64,000 bases of DNA from Sesamum alatum (lineage: Eukaryota > Streptophyta > Magnoliopsida > Lamiales > Pedaliaceae). Below the pieces are notes generated by a model. That model saw only the letters and a program-made list of their open reading frames with translations, was not told the DNA's origin and ran no database searches. Location: assembly GCA_034509735.1 (NCBI GenBank), contig JACGWO010000013.1, forward strand, positions 10,870,136-10,934,135. Reading direction: 5' to 3'. Shown piece after piece: positions 46,022 to 57,239 of the stretch (position 1 is its first letter; each line of letters opens with the position of its first letter). Both the position numbers and the translations under genes were made by a program.

Positions 46022-48279
46022 TTTAAATCTACATTTAAGGAACAGATCTATGATCAACAGAATTTTAAAAAAAAGAAAGTTCTAATAAAGAATTAAACGC
46101 TTGGACTTTAGTCATTTAATTGCTCCCACTATTTACACGAAAACACGATACTCTGAAACGTTGTTTTCGGGAAACAATCTTTCCTAATGGGATTGGGATC
46201 CACAACGATTTTCCCATACCCCGCTTTTACGATTCGCATGGGAAGAATCCTGTGAGAGGTATACCATACCATTCTCATTCCACAAGATTCCCAAGATAAT
46301 TGCGTCACCCTTTCACCGTGATCCCGAGGACTCCAAGCTAATCACGTTATTTGGGCGTTAGACCCGACCCGATCGACCGATTCATAGACCCACTGCTACC
46401 TCCACGACTCGTGAGACAGGTAACAAACAGTCTACTCCTCGTTCATGACATAGTGCAGCTTCTTTTATGCACGATAGTCGTGCCACAACTCGTGAGACCA
46501 TGCTATCGACCTAAATCAGCTTCCTCCCTATGCCGTGGATTGGAATGCACGGAGGAACTTCTAGAGTCCATGTCAATTTATCAAGGGTCTAATATTTTGA
46601 ACTTTGGTCCAACCAAGTGAGAGTTGTAAATAACCAAGATCCCATACACATATACATTCATCCATAATGCATAATTTATAGTTTGCATCCCATAGATATA
46701 ATATGATAAATAAACCATTCATTCACCATAAAAGCCACATGCAAAATTAAAGCCTAGCACGCCCCTATTGGATGATCACAAGCTCGAAGCCTATGCAACC
46801 CACTGAGCCCGCAGTGGATCTATGGTCAATCTAGGGTTGGTCCTACACTATTACATTTAATAGCAACCCGATCAACATGCTGATGGGCATTGGTCTCTTT
46901 TTCTTCCAAATCTCCATGGAACGCCTTGGATCCTCCATTCTGGGCTCTCCATGTGGACCATCCTTCATCTCCACCAAATACATAAAAAAATAAAATCCTC
47001 ACTCCTATATTACTCTCATTACATATGTAAAAATAAACCCCAACGAAAAACCCGGGGGGAGTACAATAGGAGGGAGATAGAATGCCTTATTATTCCAAGG
47101 CAACTAGAAGAGGAGAAGGAGAAAGTAAAAGAGGCACAGAAGCCCAACACAAATTTAAACCATACATTCGGTCAAGGGCTTGTGATCATCCGGTTTCAAA
47201 AACCGCACATAATTACATGATATCCAATCACATAAACATATGTACATAAACCATGATATCCAATCACATCGTCCCATGATAAAGAAACGAGTTATGTATG
47301 AAAACATGGTATATCGTTAGCGACATCCTTTCTCGTTTAGGAAGACCCTTCCTCATTAATTGAAAGTGAGTAATACACCGGGATTCCAAATCTAATACAC
47401 TAACCTTATAAATAATGTTCTTTAAGAAAACATGCAAAATTAAATAAAACCAATTTTTCAGAATTATCTCAAAAAATTTAACAACAAGAAAAACGTAAAT
47501 AATCAACCAGACGCCGCCAGCGGTGGCGCCTGCCGGCGCACACAGGCCAGCAGGCCTGGCCTGCCGTCCATGCTGCGCGCAAGGTACGCCTGGCCGGGCG
47601 CGTGCGCGCAGGACCCTGCCTGCTCGTGCGCACGCCTGGTCGGCTGTGCTGCGCACGGCTGGCACGCGCTGCAGGCTGTCGCATGCAGGCACCTCTGCCC
47701 GTGCGCGCCATCCTGCAATGCCGCCTGCGTGCGCATCCTGCATGCAGACCGCGCGCACGCAGACTCCGTTGTCTGCCTGCGTGTGCGCCTCGCAGCGCTG
47801 CCTCATGCACGCGTGCGCACGCAGCCTCTTTGGCCGCGCACCAGCCGTGAGAGCGCCCCGACACACTGGCCTGGCACGCACGCGTGGGCTTCCTTGTCTG
47901 CGTGTGCGCATGACCGGCCATGTGTCCGCACTCGGCATCTGGCTGCGCACATGTCGGACGCAGATCCGCGCGCGCTGTGCGCGCCTGGCGGGCCGCCACA
48001 CGCAGGCTCCTCTACCTGCGCGCGCGCCTCGCCTGAGCACACTGCGTGCGCGGTCAGCCGCCCGGCTGACCGCGTGTGACGTTTTCTCCCGTTTTATTTT
48101 GCTGCCCCCGTTTTCCAAGAAAAACAAGAATACCAACAGCACAAATAATTCATACACGATTTAAAGACAAGAAAATGACATGCTTGATAATTAAAACATC
48201 AAGAATTAAATAAATCATGCCATACACGTTTTCATACTTTAAAACGCAGACAAAGCCCTAGGCCTGTACACCGAACCGG
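46022..48279 (-). other. Element B 5' leader with structured RNA candidate
   Basis: Palindromes at 46403-46413 (CACGACTCGTG) and 46484-46494 (one change). Long-range arms at 46770-46785 and 47176-47191 have one mismatch. GC tract at 47505-48080. The outer stem of the second hairpin reads CGATAG/CTATCG, as in D. Confidence 0.76.
47505..48080 (-). repeat. GC-rich tract of mini-hairpins (B)
   Basis: The longest tract, about 575 bases. One module has CGCAGG/CCTGCG arms (48001-48020). Another has GCAGAC/GTCTGC arms and loop TCCGTT (47759-47776). Loops are pyrimidine on the plus strand, hence purine on the sense strand. It contains more CA/TG steps than the other tracts, suggesting CpG decay. Confidence 0.78.
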
Positions 48280-48291
48280 GCTCTGATACCA
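48280..48291 (-). promoter_or_regulatory. Primer-binding site of B
   Basis: Sense TGGTATCAGAGC next to the 5' LTR. The following GTTCGGTGTAC (48266-48276 as complement) matches U5 (about 48437-48449) with mismatches. Confidence 0.9.
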
Positions 48292-48292
48292 C

Positions 48293-50172
48293 TGAAAGCC
48301 TAGCAAAGGCGTGTGGATCGGCCCGGGAGTAGCGCGAATGCGAAAGCGCGGTATAATAAAATGGCCAAGAATTTAAACATGCTATGAACGAGATAAAATA
48401 AATACGTTAAAGGGGTGTTCCCTTGAATCTCCCGGGCATTTGGTGTATCTCATGAATAATCAAACATACAAAATTTCATGGAGGCTATAAGGTTTAAAGA
48501 AAAAGGGACGAAAACCTAAACCGGAAACCTACCGGTTGTCGTTTTCGTCTTCAAGCCGCTACTCGCGTTGTTCCTCGTTTTGCTCCAGGATCTCGAGTTG
48601 GAGACCCTCTAATTCGTACACGCAATCCGCCCACTTATCGTGATCCTTGTGCTAGCGAAAGAACAATTGTATGTTTATTTGGAGAGGACGGATTGATCAA
48701 ACGCTATTGATTAACGAGACCAACCCTCCTTAAAGTTCAATTGTAAAACAAAAGAACATCAAAGAGTTTCTTGAGAAAGAGAGGGAGAGAGTGCGGCCGG
48801 GAGAGAGAGAGAGGGAGCCAAGTGGTGTGTGTTTGTGTGTGCTTCAATTTTTCATCATCATCACTTCTAAAGAGAAAACTTAAGAGTATTTATAGAGAAG
48901 GAATCCCATTCCCCTTCTAATTCGTACTCCTTGGAAGACTCCTCCTAGGTCAAATCCTAGTCAACATATAGTTTCTTGGTCAAACCAATCCTAGCCATTC
49001 ATCTCTCTCTTTAATCTCAACCATTGATTAATTTAATGGAATATTTAAATCTCATTTAAATAATACAAAGAACAATAAATAAATATATCAAATATAAATA
49101 TTTATTCTAAGCCCATTAAATTAATTTCCAATAAATTTAATTTATTAGATAAATTCCTTTAATCTAATAAAAAGGAATTAATTTTTTCCCAAGAAAAGAA
49201 GGACCCGATTAAATCCAATTTTAATCGTTTCATTTCTCTCCAAATATTTAATTCCAAATTAAATACGTCATGTGTGCGGATTTTGTGTGACTCATTAGGT
49301 TCACCTTCAGCTAGATTTGGTTGGATTCCTAGAATCCGTCCGTTACCATGGGTGTCGTCGTCTAGCAACGGTCCATGGCGCTAGAGACTAGGTGAATATG
49401 CGTGGGGATGAACATTTAGGCTCTACAGTACATCTATCCTTCCGTCTACGGTCTCACCACTCAGGGTCTAGGACACGGATATGTAGGTACTCACAGATTT
49501 TAGGGACAAGACAAAGAGTATTGTGAGACACTACTGTCAACCCTCTTGACAAGAGACAGATCCTTTCTTGAAAAACTACTGTCACGTTGCACACCGTGGC
49601 TGCACTAGATATGGCTTATGACTACTCAATTGTATTTTGTCAATCTCATACCATACCTAAGATACATTCTCGATGTACAGGTAAACTCAGCAATTCCGCA
49701 AGTCAAAGGATTGACCTGAACCATTGGAACCGGGAACTCACGTCATACCTAGCCGACCCTACTCAAGGTCCTCCGTGAGACAGTTCCCGTGAGTTACCTC
49801 AGTCAGCCGCTCCCCAGCAGGCTGACCCACTAACACTGCTTAGACAGCAGGTGCTTAGTGCAAGTCTCAAGTGGAATCTCAGTATCCATTTTCGAGATTC
49901 ATTGACTTGGAGATTTTCAGACTGATTCGGCGGAACTGATTTCATGGAGCTACCTCCAAGCGTAGTCTCAGTCCCCGAAATGTGATCTCAGTCTGTGGGC
50001 TTTGTTTGTGTAGTGAACAATTATAAAGCAGTTAAAGTGAACACAAACAAAGTATGCACCAAATGAATTTCACTTTCTTATTCATCAAGGTTTTATTAAA
50101 ACATTGAAATTGTTCAGACATAGGTTACAATTCGCCCTAACAAGATTGACTTCATGGTCACCTATTCTAATA
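48293..50172 (-). repeat. Element B 5' LTR
   Basis: 1,880 bases, shorter than its 3' partner because of two deletions, near 49488 (about 75 bases) and 49846 (about 30 bases). Promoter elements are three TTGAC(C/T) motifs at about 48948-48984 and a TATA box (TATAAATA on the minus strand) at 48887-48894. The end is mutated to CTAATA. Confidence 0.92.
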
Positions 50173-50177
50173 GAACC

Positions 50178-50385
50178 GACTCGCGAGGATCATCATATGG
50201 AAGCCTTGGAGGCTTGGTTAGTATGATTGAATTTTCCCAGTTCCGATAGTACGGGAGTAGTCCTCAAACTTGAGGAACCATGGCAGTCACGTCATAGGAT
50301 GGCTGTCTCTTGGATCTGGTGAGGTGGTCATTTTGTAAGATGATCATTATAAGCTTTGTCAAGTGCAGTCAGAATGTGAAGCGAG
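50178..50385 (+). repeat. Element H LTR, right part
   Basis: Continues the LTR interrupted at 8456 (GACTCGCGAGGATCATCATA, as in LTR I near 35700). It is cut again at GCGAG (50381-50385) by element G and should resume beyond the window. Confidence 0.8.
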
Positions 50386-51255
50386 TGTTAGAATAGGTGA
50401 CCAGAAAGTCAATGGTATTGACTGTTTTGAGAACCATTCGTCAATCTGTGAACAAGTAATATTATGTTAATGAATGCAGTAAGGATTCATAGGCATGAGT
50501 TTGTTGTACTTACTGCTTGCATCGTTACGATGTCACAACAAACGCCCACAGACTGAAATAACATTTCGGGAAATTGGAACTACGCTTGGAGGTAGGTTCA
50601 TGAAATCAGTTTCGCCGAATCAGTCTGAAATACTCCAAGTCAAAGGAATCTCGAGACAGGGCATCGAGAATCCATTTGAGACTTGCACTAAGCATCTGCT
50701 GTCGTGTTTCATCGACGGGTGACGAGGATCGTCTAAGCAGTGTTAGTGGGTCGGCCTGCTGGGGAGCGGCCGACTGAGGTGACTTGCGGGAATCGTCATA
50801 TAGAAGCTACTCGGGCTTGGTCGGTATGACTCGTATTCCCGGTTCCGATAGTACGGGATTAGTCCTCGGACTTGAGGATCACGGCAGTCCCCTACATACT
50901 AAGGCTGTATCTTGGATCTGGTGAAATTTGACCGATTATATCACATGGTCATCATAAGCCTCGTCCAGTGCAGTCGGAGTATGTAAGAACGGTGAATTCC
51001 AAGATAGGATCTGTCCCCTGTCAAAGGATATGACAGCAAGATCTCCTATGCGCTCGGAGATGGTTTAGACTCACAAAGTCTATGGCCATAGCACTTGATG
51101 TAGTGGGAAAGGATTTCCTACGTCGAGTTAAACCCATCTCGAGCATTATGCATAGTTGCCTAGTCAACGATGGGAACCGACCCCTAGACTAAAGGCCGGG
51201 AGACAGGCAACAGTAGGACCGTACCTGTACGTATCGAGCGTCGGTAGGAGCGCAC
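50386..51255 (+). repeat. Element G 5' LTR, first part
   Basis: Starts TGTTAGAATAGGTGACC and closely matches D's LTRs. It is cut at CGCAC (51251-51255) by element F. Confidence 0.93.
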
Positions 51256-53181
51256 TGAAAGGAATTGTGGATCGTCCCGGGAAAAGCGCGAATGCGGAAA
51301 GCGCGGTATAATTAAAAATAAATGCGGAATTTAAACATGCTTTAAATTAAAGAACACGTTTCAAAGGTGTGCCTTTGAAATTCCCGGGTGTTCGGTGTAT
51401 CTCATGAATAATAAAACATAAAAGAATCATGGAGGCCATAGGGTTGAAAATAAAAGAGGACGAAAATCTAAAACGAGACCTACCCGTTGTCGTTTTCGTC
51501 TTCAACGGCTACACGCGTTGTTCCCCGTTTTGCACCAAGATCTCGTTCTTGAGACCCTCCAAATCGTGACACACGATCCACCCACGTATCTTGCACGTCG
51601 TGCTAGCAACGAACAAGTTTATATTTTGGAGTGGATGAATCAATAACACATTATGAATTAATGGTATTGATTCATCAAAGTTCTAATGTTCCAAGAACAA
51701 GAGAACTAAGAAAAAAAAATAATTTTCTTGGAGTGTGTGAGAGAGAGAGAGGGCGGACGAGATAGAGGAGAGAGAGCCGAGTGTGTGTGTGTGTTGGAGA
51801 TTCATCATCATGCAACTTGTAGGATGCTAGGGGTTTATATAGAAGAGGAGTCTAATCCTCTTTAAACTCCTTTTTCAAGAACTCTATTTTGACTAGGATT
51901 TTGACCTAGTCAAAGTCCTAGTCAAAGTAGTGTTTTGACCTAGTCAAAACAATCCTAGCCATCCATCTCTCCCATTCATCTCACCGTTGATTTAATTTAA
52001 TTTAATGGAATATTTTAAAACCTATTTAAATATTTCCAAGAGGCTAATATAAATATTATTTAAGCCCATTAAATAAATCCTTTTGATAAATCTAATTTAT
52101 CAATTTAATTCCTTATATCTGATAGAAGGAATTATTTCTCCAAGAAAAATAAAGGACCCGATTAAATCCAATTTAATCATTCCTTCACTCCAATATTTAA
52201 TTCCTAATTAAATATCTAAATGTGTGTGGATAGTGTGTGACTCTTTAGGTTCACCTTTCAGCTAGACTTGGTCGGATTCCTAGAATCCTTCCGTTACCAT
52301 GGGTGGCCATCTAGCAACGGTCCATGGCACTAGAGACTAGGTGAAATATTCAGGGATGAACATTTAGGCTCTAATAGTACACTTGTCCTTCTGTCTTCGG
52401 TCTCATCACTTAGAGTCTAGGGCACGGAAAATGCAGGTACCCATTTTGGACCTAAGTGTCGGTCTGTCCACAGTTTTAGGGATAAGACCTAGAGTATACA
52501 TGAGACTCAACTGCCAAAACCTATTAACAGGAGACAGATCCTTTCTTGGAAACTACTGTCACTTTGCACACCAGAACTGCACTAGACATGGCTTATGACT
52601 ACCAAAGAGAATTCTGGCAATCTCTCACCATATTTAAGATACAGCCCTGATGTACAGGTAAACTCAGCAATTCCTCAAGTCAAAGGACTTGACCTGTACC
52701 GTTGGAACCGGGAATACACGTCATACCTTGCTGACCATACTCAAGGTCCTCCGTAAGACGGTTCCCGCGAGTCACCTCAGTCAGCTGCGTCCTAGCATGC
52801 TGACCCACTAACACTGCTTAGACGACCCTCGTCACCCGTCGATGAAACACGACAGCAGGTGCTTAGTGCAAGTCTCAAATGGAATCCCGGTACCCATTTT
52901 CGGGATTCCTTGACTTGGAGATTTCCGGACTGACTCGGGAAGACTGATTCCATGGACCTACCTCCAAGCGTAGTCCCAGTCCCCGAAATTGATTCTCAGT
53001 CCGTGGGCTTTGTTTGCGTAGTGAACAGATATGGAAAACAAATATAAGTGAACACAAACAAAGTGATGCCAAATGAAATTCACTTCTTTATTCATTAATG
53101 ATTTATCAAACACCTGAAATTGTCTAGACATAGGTTACATATTCCTGCCAAAATTGGCTTACATGGTCACCTATTCTAACA
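51256..53181 (-). repeat. Element F 3' LTR
   Basis: 1,926 bases, TGAAAGGAATTG to CTAACA. It lacks about 58 bases near 52469 that are present in the 5' LTR (60725-60783). U3 hairpin arms are GGAATCCCG (52881-52889) and CGGGATTCC (52901-52909). Confidence 0.95.
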
Positions 53182-53196
53182 ATCTCCCACTTGACC
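53182..53196 (-). promoter_or_regulatory. Polypurine tract of element F
   Basis: Sense GGTCAAGTGGGAGAT before the 3' LTR. Confidence 0.85.
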
Positions 53197-53197
53197 T

Positions 53198-53762
53198 TTA
53201 AAGCCAATCACCCATATGCCTAATCCCCATCTTCTCAAGATGTTGCGTATGAGCACTCTGCGACATAGGCTTTGTCAGCGGGTCTGCTGTGTTGTTTGCT
53301 GAGTTGACTCGGTCCATCCGAACGTCACCTCTTCCTACCATTTCTCTAAGAAGATGGTAGCGTCTAAGAATGTGTTTTGAACGGTGATGAGATCTCGGTT
53401 CCTTTGCTTGCGCTATTGCACCGTTGTTATCACAGAAGATGACAACAGGCTCGGCGATGCTAGGCACCACACCCAACTCTTGGATGTAGTTTCTCATCCA
53501 AACCGCTTCCTTAGCAGCTTCTGAAGCTGCTATGTATTCAGCCTCAGTGGTGGAGTCAGCAGTGGTTGCTTGTTTGGAACTTTTCCAAAGCCACTACTCC
53601 TCCGTTGAGTTTGAATACATACCCCGATTGAGACTTGGCATCATCGTCATCAGACTGGAAGCTAGCGTCGCTAAAGCCTTCCAGAATTAGTTCTCCATTG
53701 CCATAGACCAAGAACATTTCCTTAGTCCTCCTAAGGTACTTAAGGATGCCCTTAACGGCATT
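53198..53762 (-). pseudogene. pol: Element F RNase H
   Basis: The open C-terminal part 53198-53497 has DNNGAIAQAKEPRSHHRSKHI and ends with the family stop after IRHMGDWL. The N-terminal part (GFSDASFQSDDDDAKSQSGY to TEAEY) is in another frame because of an extra base near 53590. Confidence 0.88.
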
Positions 53763-54516
53763 TCAATGTGCCTCTCCTGCACAGGACTGATATCTGCTTG
53801 TCACGCTCAAAGCGTATGCAATGTCAGGCCTGGTGCAATGGACCGCATATTGGATGCTACCTACGGCAGAAGCATAGGGGATGACTTTCATCTTTTCAAG
53901 TTCCTCATCAGTCTGCGGGGACTGCTTCTTGGACAACTTGATCCCATGCCTCATTGGAAGGAATCCTCGTTTGGAGTTGTCCATTCGATATCTCTTTAGG
54001 ACTTTCTCCATATACGAGTTTTGGGTGAGCCCTAACATCCTTTTAGATCTGTCCCTGACAATCTGGATGCCTAGGATGTAGGAGGCTTCACCCAAGTCCT
54101 TCATGGAAAACTTGGTTGACAACCATGCTTTGTGTTTCCTAACATTCTGACGTCATTACCAATGAGCAGAATGTCATCCACGTAAAGCACTAGGAACACT
54201 ATAGAGCTCCCACTGACCTTCTTGTATACACAAGGTCGGATTCGTTTTTGATGAAGTCATATCCCCGTATTACTTCATCAAATCGAATGTTCCAACTTCG
54301 GGATGCTTGTTTGAGGCCATAGATGGACTTCTGGAGACGACAGACCTTCTGTTCTTCTCCAGTGACCGTGAAACCCTCCGGCTGATCCATATAGATCTCT
54401 TCTTCAATGAAACCGTTGAGGAAGGCCGTTTTCACGTCCATCTGCCATATTTCATAGTCATACCATGCTGCTATCGCAAGCAGGATCCGAATGGACTGGC
54501 GAGTAGGTATCCTCAA
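53763..54516 (-). pseudogene. pol: Element F reverse transcriptase palm and thumb
   Basis: Two open parts: 54199-54516 (MDVKTAFLNGFIEEEIYMDQ, YGLKQASRSWN) and 53763-54122 (KDLGEASYILGIQIVRD, NSYMEKVLKRY). YVDD is encoded near 54173-54184 between them. One-base losses near 54130 and 54235 separate the frames. A deletion near 54496 joins fingers to palm incorrectly. Confidence 0.87.
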
Positions 54517-55295
54517 AATCGACCCCGGGTCGTTTGAGTGTATCCCTTAGCTACAAGCCTAGCCTTAAAGGTTGTGACTTCTCCATCAACGCCGAGTTTG
54601 CGCTTGTAGACCCACTTACAGCCCACTGGCTTAACACCTTTCGGTGGATCTACAAGTCTCCAAACTTGGTTCTCGCTCATGGAGTCCATTTCGGTCTTCA
54701 TGGCCTCAAGCCATTTCCCGGAGTCGATGTCAGACATCGCTTCCCCGTATGTCTTAGGATCGTTATCCAGAAGATCGGTCGTACCTAGAAACCCATATCT
54801 CACTAGAGGTCTGGATTCTCTAGTGGACCTACGGAGGACGGGAACGTCAGTGGTGACTGTGGGCGCTGACTGTATCGGAGCCGGCGGTTCAGGGGCCGGG
54901 ACTGGTCTTTCTTGAGGTTGTCCTTCATGCCTAGCATGTTGGACTTCTCTAGGTTGGTCAGCCCTCCGTGCGTTAATCCTAAATCCTCTTGGTGAGGTTT
55001 CCGCGGCTATTTCTGATGGCTGAGTTCCATCACTTGATTCCTCAAGGATCAGCTCATCAGGTTGGATATCCTCCGGGAAGCCTTGCTCCAAGAATACTGC
55101 ATTCCTTGAAACAAATACCTTTTGTTCCAAAGGGTCATAAAAGTAATAACCCGCAGTTTCTCTAGGGTATCCAACGAACCTGCATAGGCTAGACCTGGAT
55201 TCTAGCTTATCTCCCACTAACCTCTTGACGTATGCGGGGCTACCCCATACTTTCAAGTAGTTGTAGGACGGCAGGCTTGCCGTGCCATATCTCAT
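54513..55295 (-). pseudogene. pol: Element F integrase C-terminus, linker and RT fingers
   Basis: 260 open codons: YNYLKVWGSPAYVKRLVGDKL, the Ser/Glu-rich then Pro-rich linker, SDIDSGKWLEAMKTEMDSM and the RT fingers [20 protein letters not shown]. It is the longest clean stretch of this region in the window. Confidence 0.88.
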
Positions 55296-55888
55296 ATGGC
55301 GTTTGGGTCAATGCACTGGTAGGCGCCAAATTTAACAACTTGGCTGCCGTTTCTAATGCATAACCCCAAAACGATAAGGGCAATTTGGTAAAACTCATCA
55401 TGGACCGAACCATGTCCAACAGGGTTCGGTTCCTCCTTTCAGAGACGCCATTTAACTGTGGTGTTCCGGGAGGTGTCCATTCCGATATTATACCATTTTC
55501 TTTTAGATAATCCAGGAATTCGGCACTAAGGTATTCACCGCCTCGGTCTGACCGTAGGACTTTAATTTTGCAGTTTGGTCTGGTTCTCCACTTCAAGTCT
55601 GAATTCTTTAAACCTCTCAAGAGCTTCAGACTTGTACCTCATCAGGTAAACATAACAATACCGTGAATGATCATCGGTGAAGGTTATGAAGTAGGAGAAC
55701 CCACCTCGGGCCTGCGTCCTTAGTGGTCCACATACGTCTGTATGGACCAAGTCCAACAGACCTGTGGCAAGCCTGCTTTGTCCTACAAAGGGCCTTTTGG
55801 TCATTTTCCCTCTTAGACAGGACTCACAAGTTGGTAGATCGCTCAATTCCCCAACCTCTAGGTTCTTTGAGTCTACCAACCTTTTCAT
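55240..55888 (-). pseudogene. pol: Element F integrase core
   Basis: Two overlapping frames (55562-55888 and 55240-55620). CESCLRGK of the zinc region, HTDVCGP (Asp 1), SDRGGEY (Asp 2) and SERRNR (Glu) are all present, so the DDE triad is intact in sequence. A one-base change near 55573 and an extra base near 55269 break the frame. Confidence 0.88.
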
Positions 55889-55947
55889 CCTATCTTGGGA
55901 TATGTGACCTAGCCTAGCGTGCCACAGACGTGCGTTCCCGTTATTAT

Positions 55948-56367
55948 CTAATTTCGTTTGTGTTGTGCATTGAGGACGAAATTTGTTTGTTGCAAGATAT
56001 AGAGTCCGTTATGTAATGTACCAAGTAGATGAGCAATTCCACACCTCATCAAATAAAAGCAATTTTTATTGATTCTAAACTCATAACCACTATTGTCCAA
56101 CAATGGAATGGAAATGATGTTTTTAATCATACTGGGTACAAAATAAACCTGCTCTAATTCTATGCTAATGGTATCACTAATCACTAAAGTGGCGGATCCT
56201 ACTGCTTCTGCCGAGATGGCCTTGCCATTTCCAAGCTTCAGGATCATGTCCCCGCTACTTAGTTTTCTGCTTCTTTTCATCACATGCAAATCATTGCAAA
56301 TGTGAGCTCCACAGCCGGTATCCAATACCCAAGAGGCAGAATTAGTGACCATATTAACCTCAATCAC
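55948..56367 (-). pseudogene. pol: Element F protease
   Basis: 139 codons with the active site Asp-Thr-Gly (codons 56322-56314, context VLDTGCGAHICND). A stop just upstream (CAA to TAA near 56378) separates it from gag. One base is lost near 55951 before the integrase. Confidence 0.87.
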
Positions 56368-56376
56368 ATATATACC

Positions 56377-56661
56377 TTAGTTTGAGAAGAGTTTGGGGCA
56401 CTCTCTCTTCCAATGCCCTTTCTCACGGCAGTTGATACATATGTCATATGCATTTGACTGTTGCTTGGAGACAACCTTTCCCTTTCCTTTGCCTTTCCCC
56501 TCTTTGGCAATGGGAACACTCTGAGTGTTCGTAGCTGCTATGACGGCTTTTTCCCTTCCCCTTCTTCCTTTTCCAACGTCCGGCACCCTTACCTTTCGTC
56601 TTGGAAGTTGAAGCACCTCCAAACAATACTGAAGGCGTGGACTTCTTAGTCGTTGCCTCAT
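56377..56661 (-). pseudogene. gag: Element F gag zinc knuckle region
   Basis: From about 56560 downward this frame carries the basic region and the CCHC knuckle CINCREKGHWKREC. The first part of the open frame is out of phase with gag. Confidence 0.84.
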
Positions 56662-57239
56662 ATTGCACCAACATATTGATCAACTCATGAATGCCCTTCT
56701 CAAGTGTATTCATGTTATAGTTGACAATAAATTGGTCGAAGGAGGGTGGGAGTGACTGAAGGATCACATCTATGTACGTTTCGTTATCGAGACCTGCCTT
56801 TAGGTCCTCGAGCTTTTTCACTAGGGTAAGCATTTTAACCCCATGCTCTTGTACAGAGGATCCTTCTGTCATTTTAGTTCCAAAGAATGCCTTGGTCGCG
56901 ACATACCTAGTATGCCGGTCCGGGACTGCATAGCAATCCTTAAGGCGAGCCATAATGGAAGGGACATCGTCTAGCCTTTCATATTGCTTCTGAATCTCAT
57001 TGGTCATCGAAGGAAGTATGACGCTACGGACCTTCCGGTTATCCTTATGCCAAGTCTCGAACGTCTCACGTTCTTCTGGCGTGGATCCTTCCGGTAAGGT
57101 CCTAGGGAGAGGCTCGTCCATGACGTAGCCTTGGTTCTCGTAATCTAGGACTATCCTGAGATTGCGCAACCAGTTGTTGTAATTTGTTCCATTGAATTTG
57201 TTTTGTCTCAAGAATGGTTGATAGTGGGTTCTTAGACAT
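56444..57239 (-). pseudogene. gag: Element F gag
   Basis: ATG at 57239 (MSKNPLSTILET). An extra T near 57202 shifts the frame after about 13 codons. From 57211 the gag reads cleanly for about 210 codons (NWLRNLRIVLDYENQ through QSLPPSFDQFIVNYNMN and the basic region). It shifts in a T/C run near 56550. Confidence 0.9.

Larger units (their letters stand above)
8457..50172 (-). mobile_element. Element B: copia retrotransposon, interrupted
   Basis: Flanked by the 5-bp duplication GAACC (8452-8456 and 50173-50177). Order on the plus strand is 3' LTR, internal region, 5' LTR. The 3' LTR is split by a solo LTR, and the integrase is split by the 29.5-kb element E and its own passengers. Without them B would be about 10.2 kb. 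Coding remnants are at 12440-14968 and 44507-46021, with leader at 46022-48279. The right terminus reads CTAATA instead of CTAACA, a C to T change after insertion. Confidence 0.93.
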
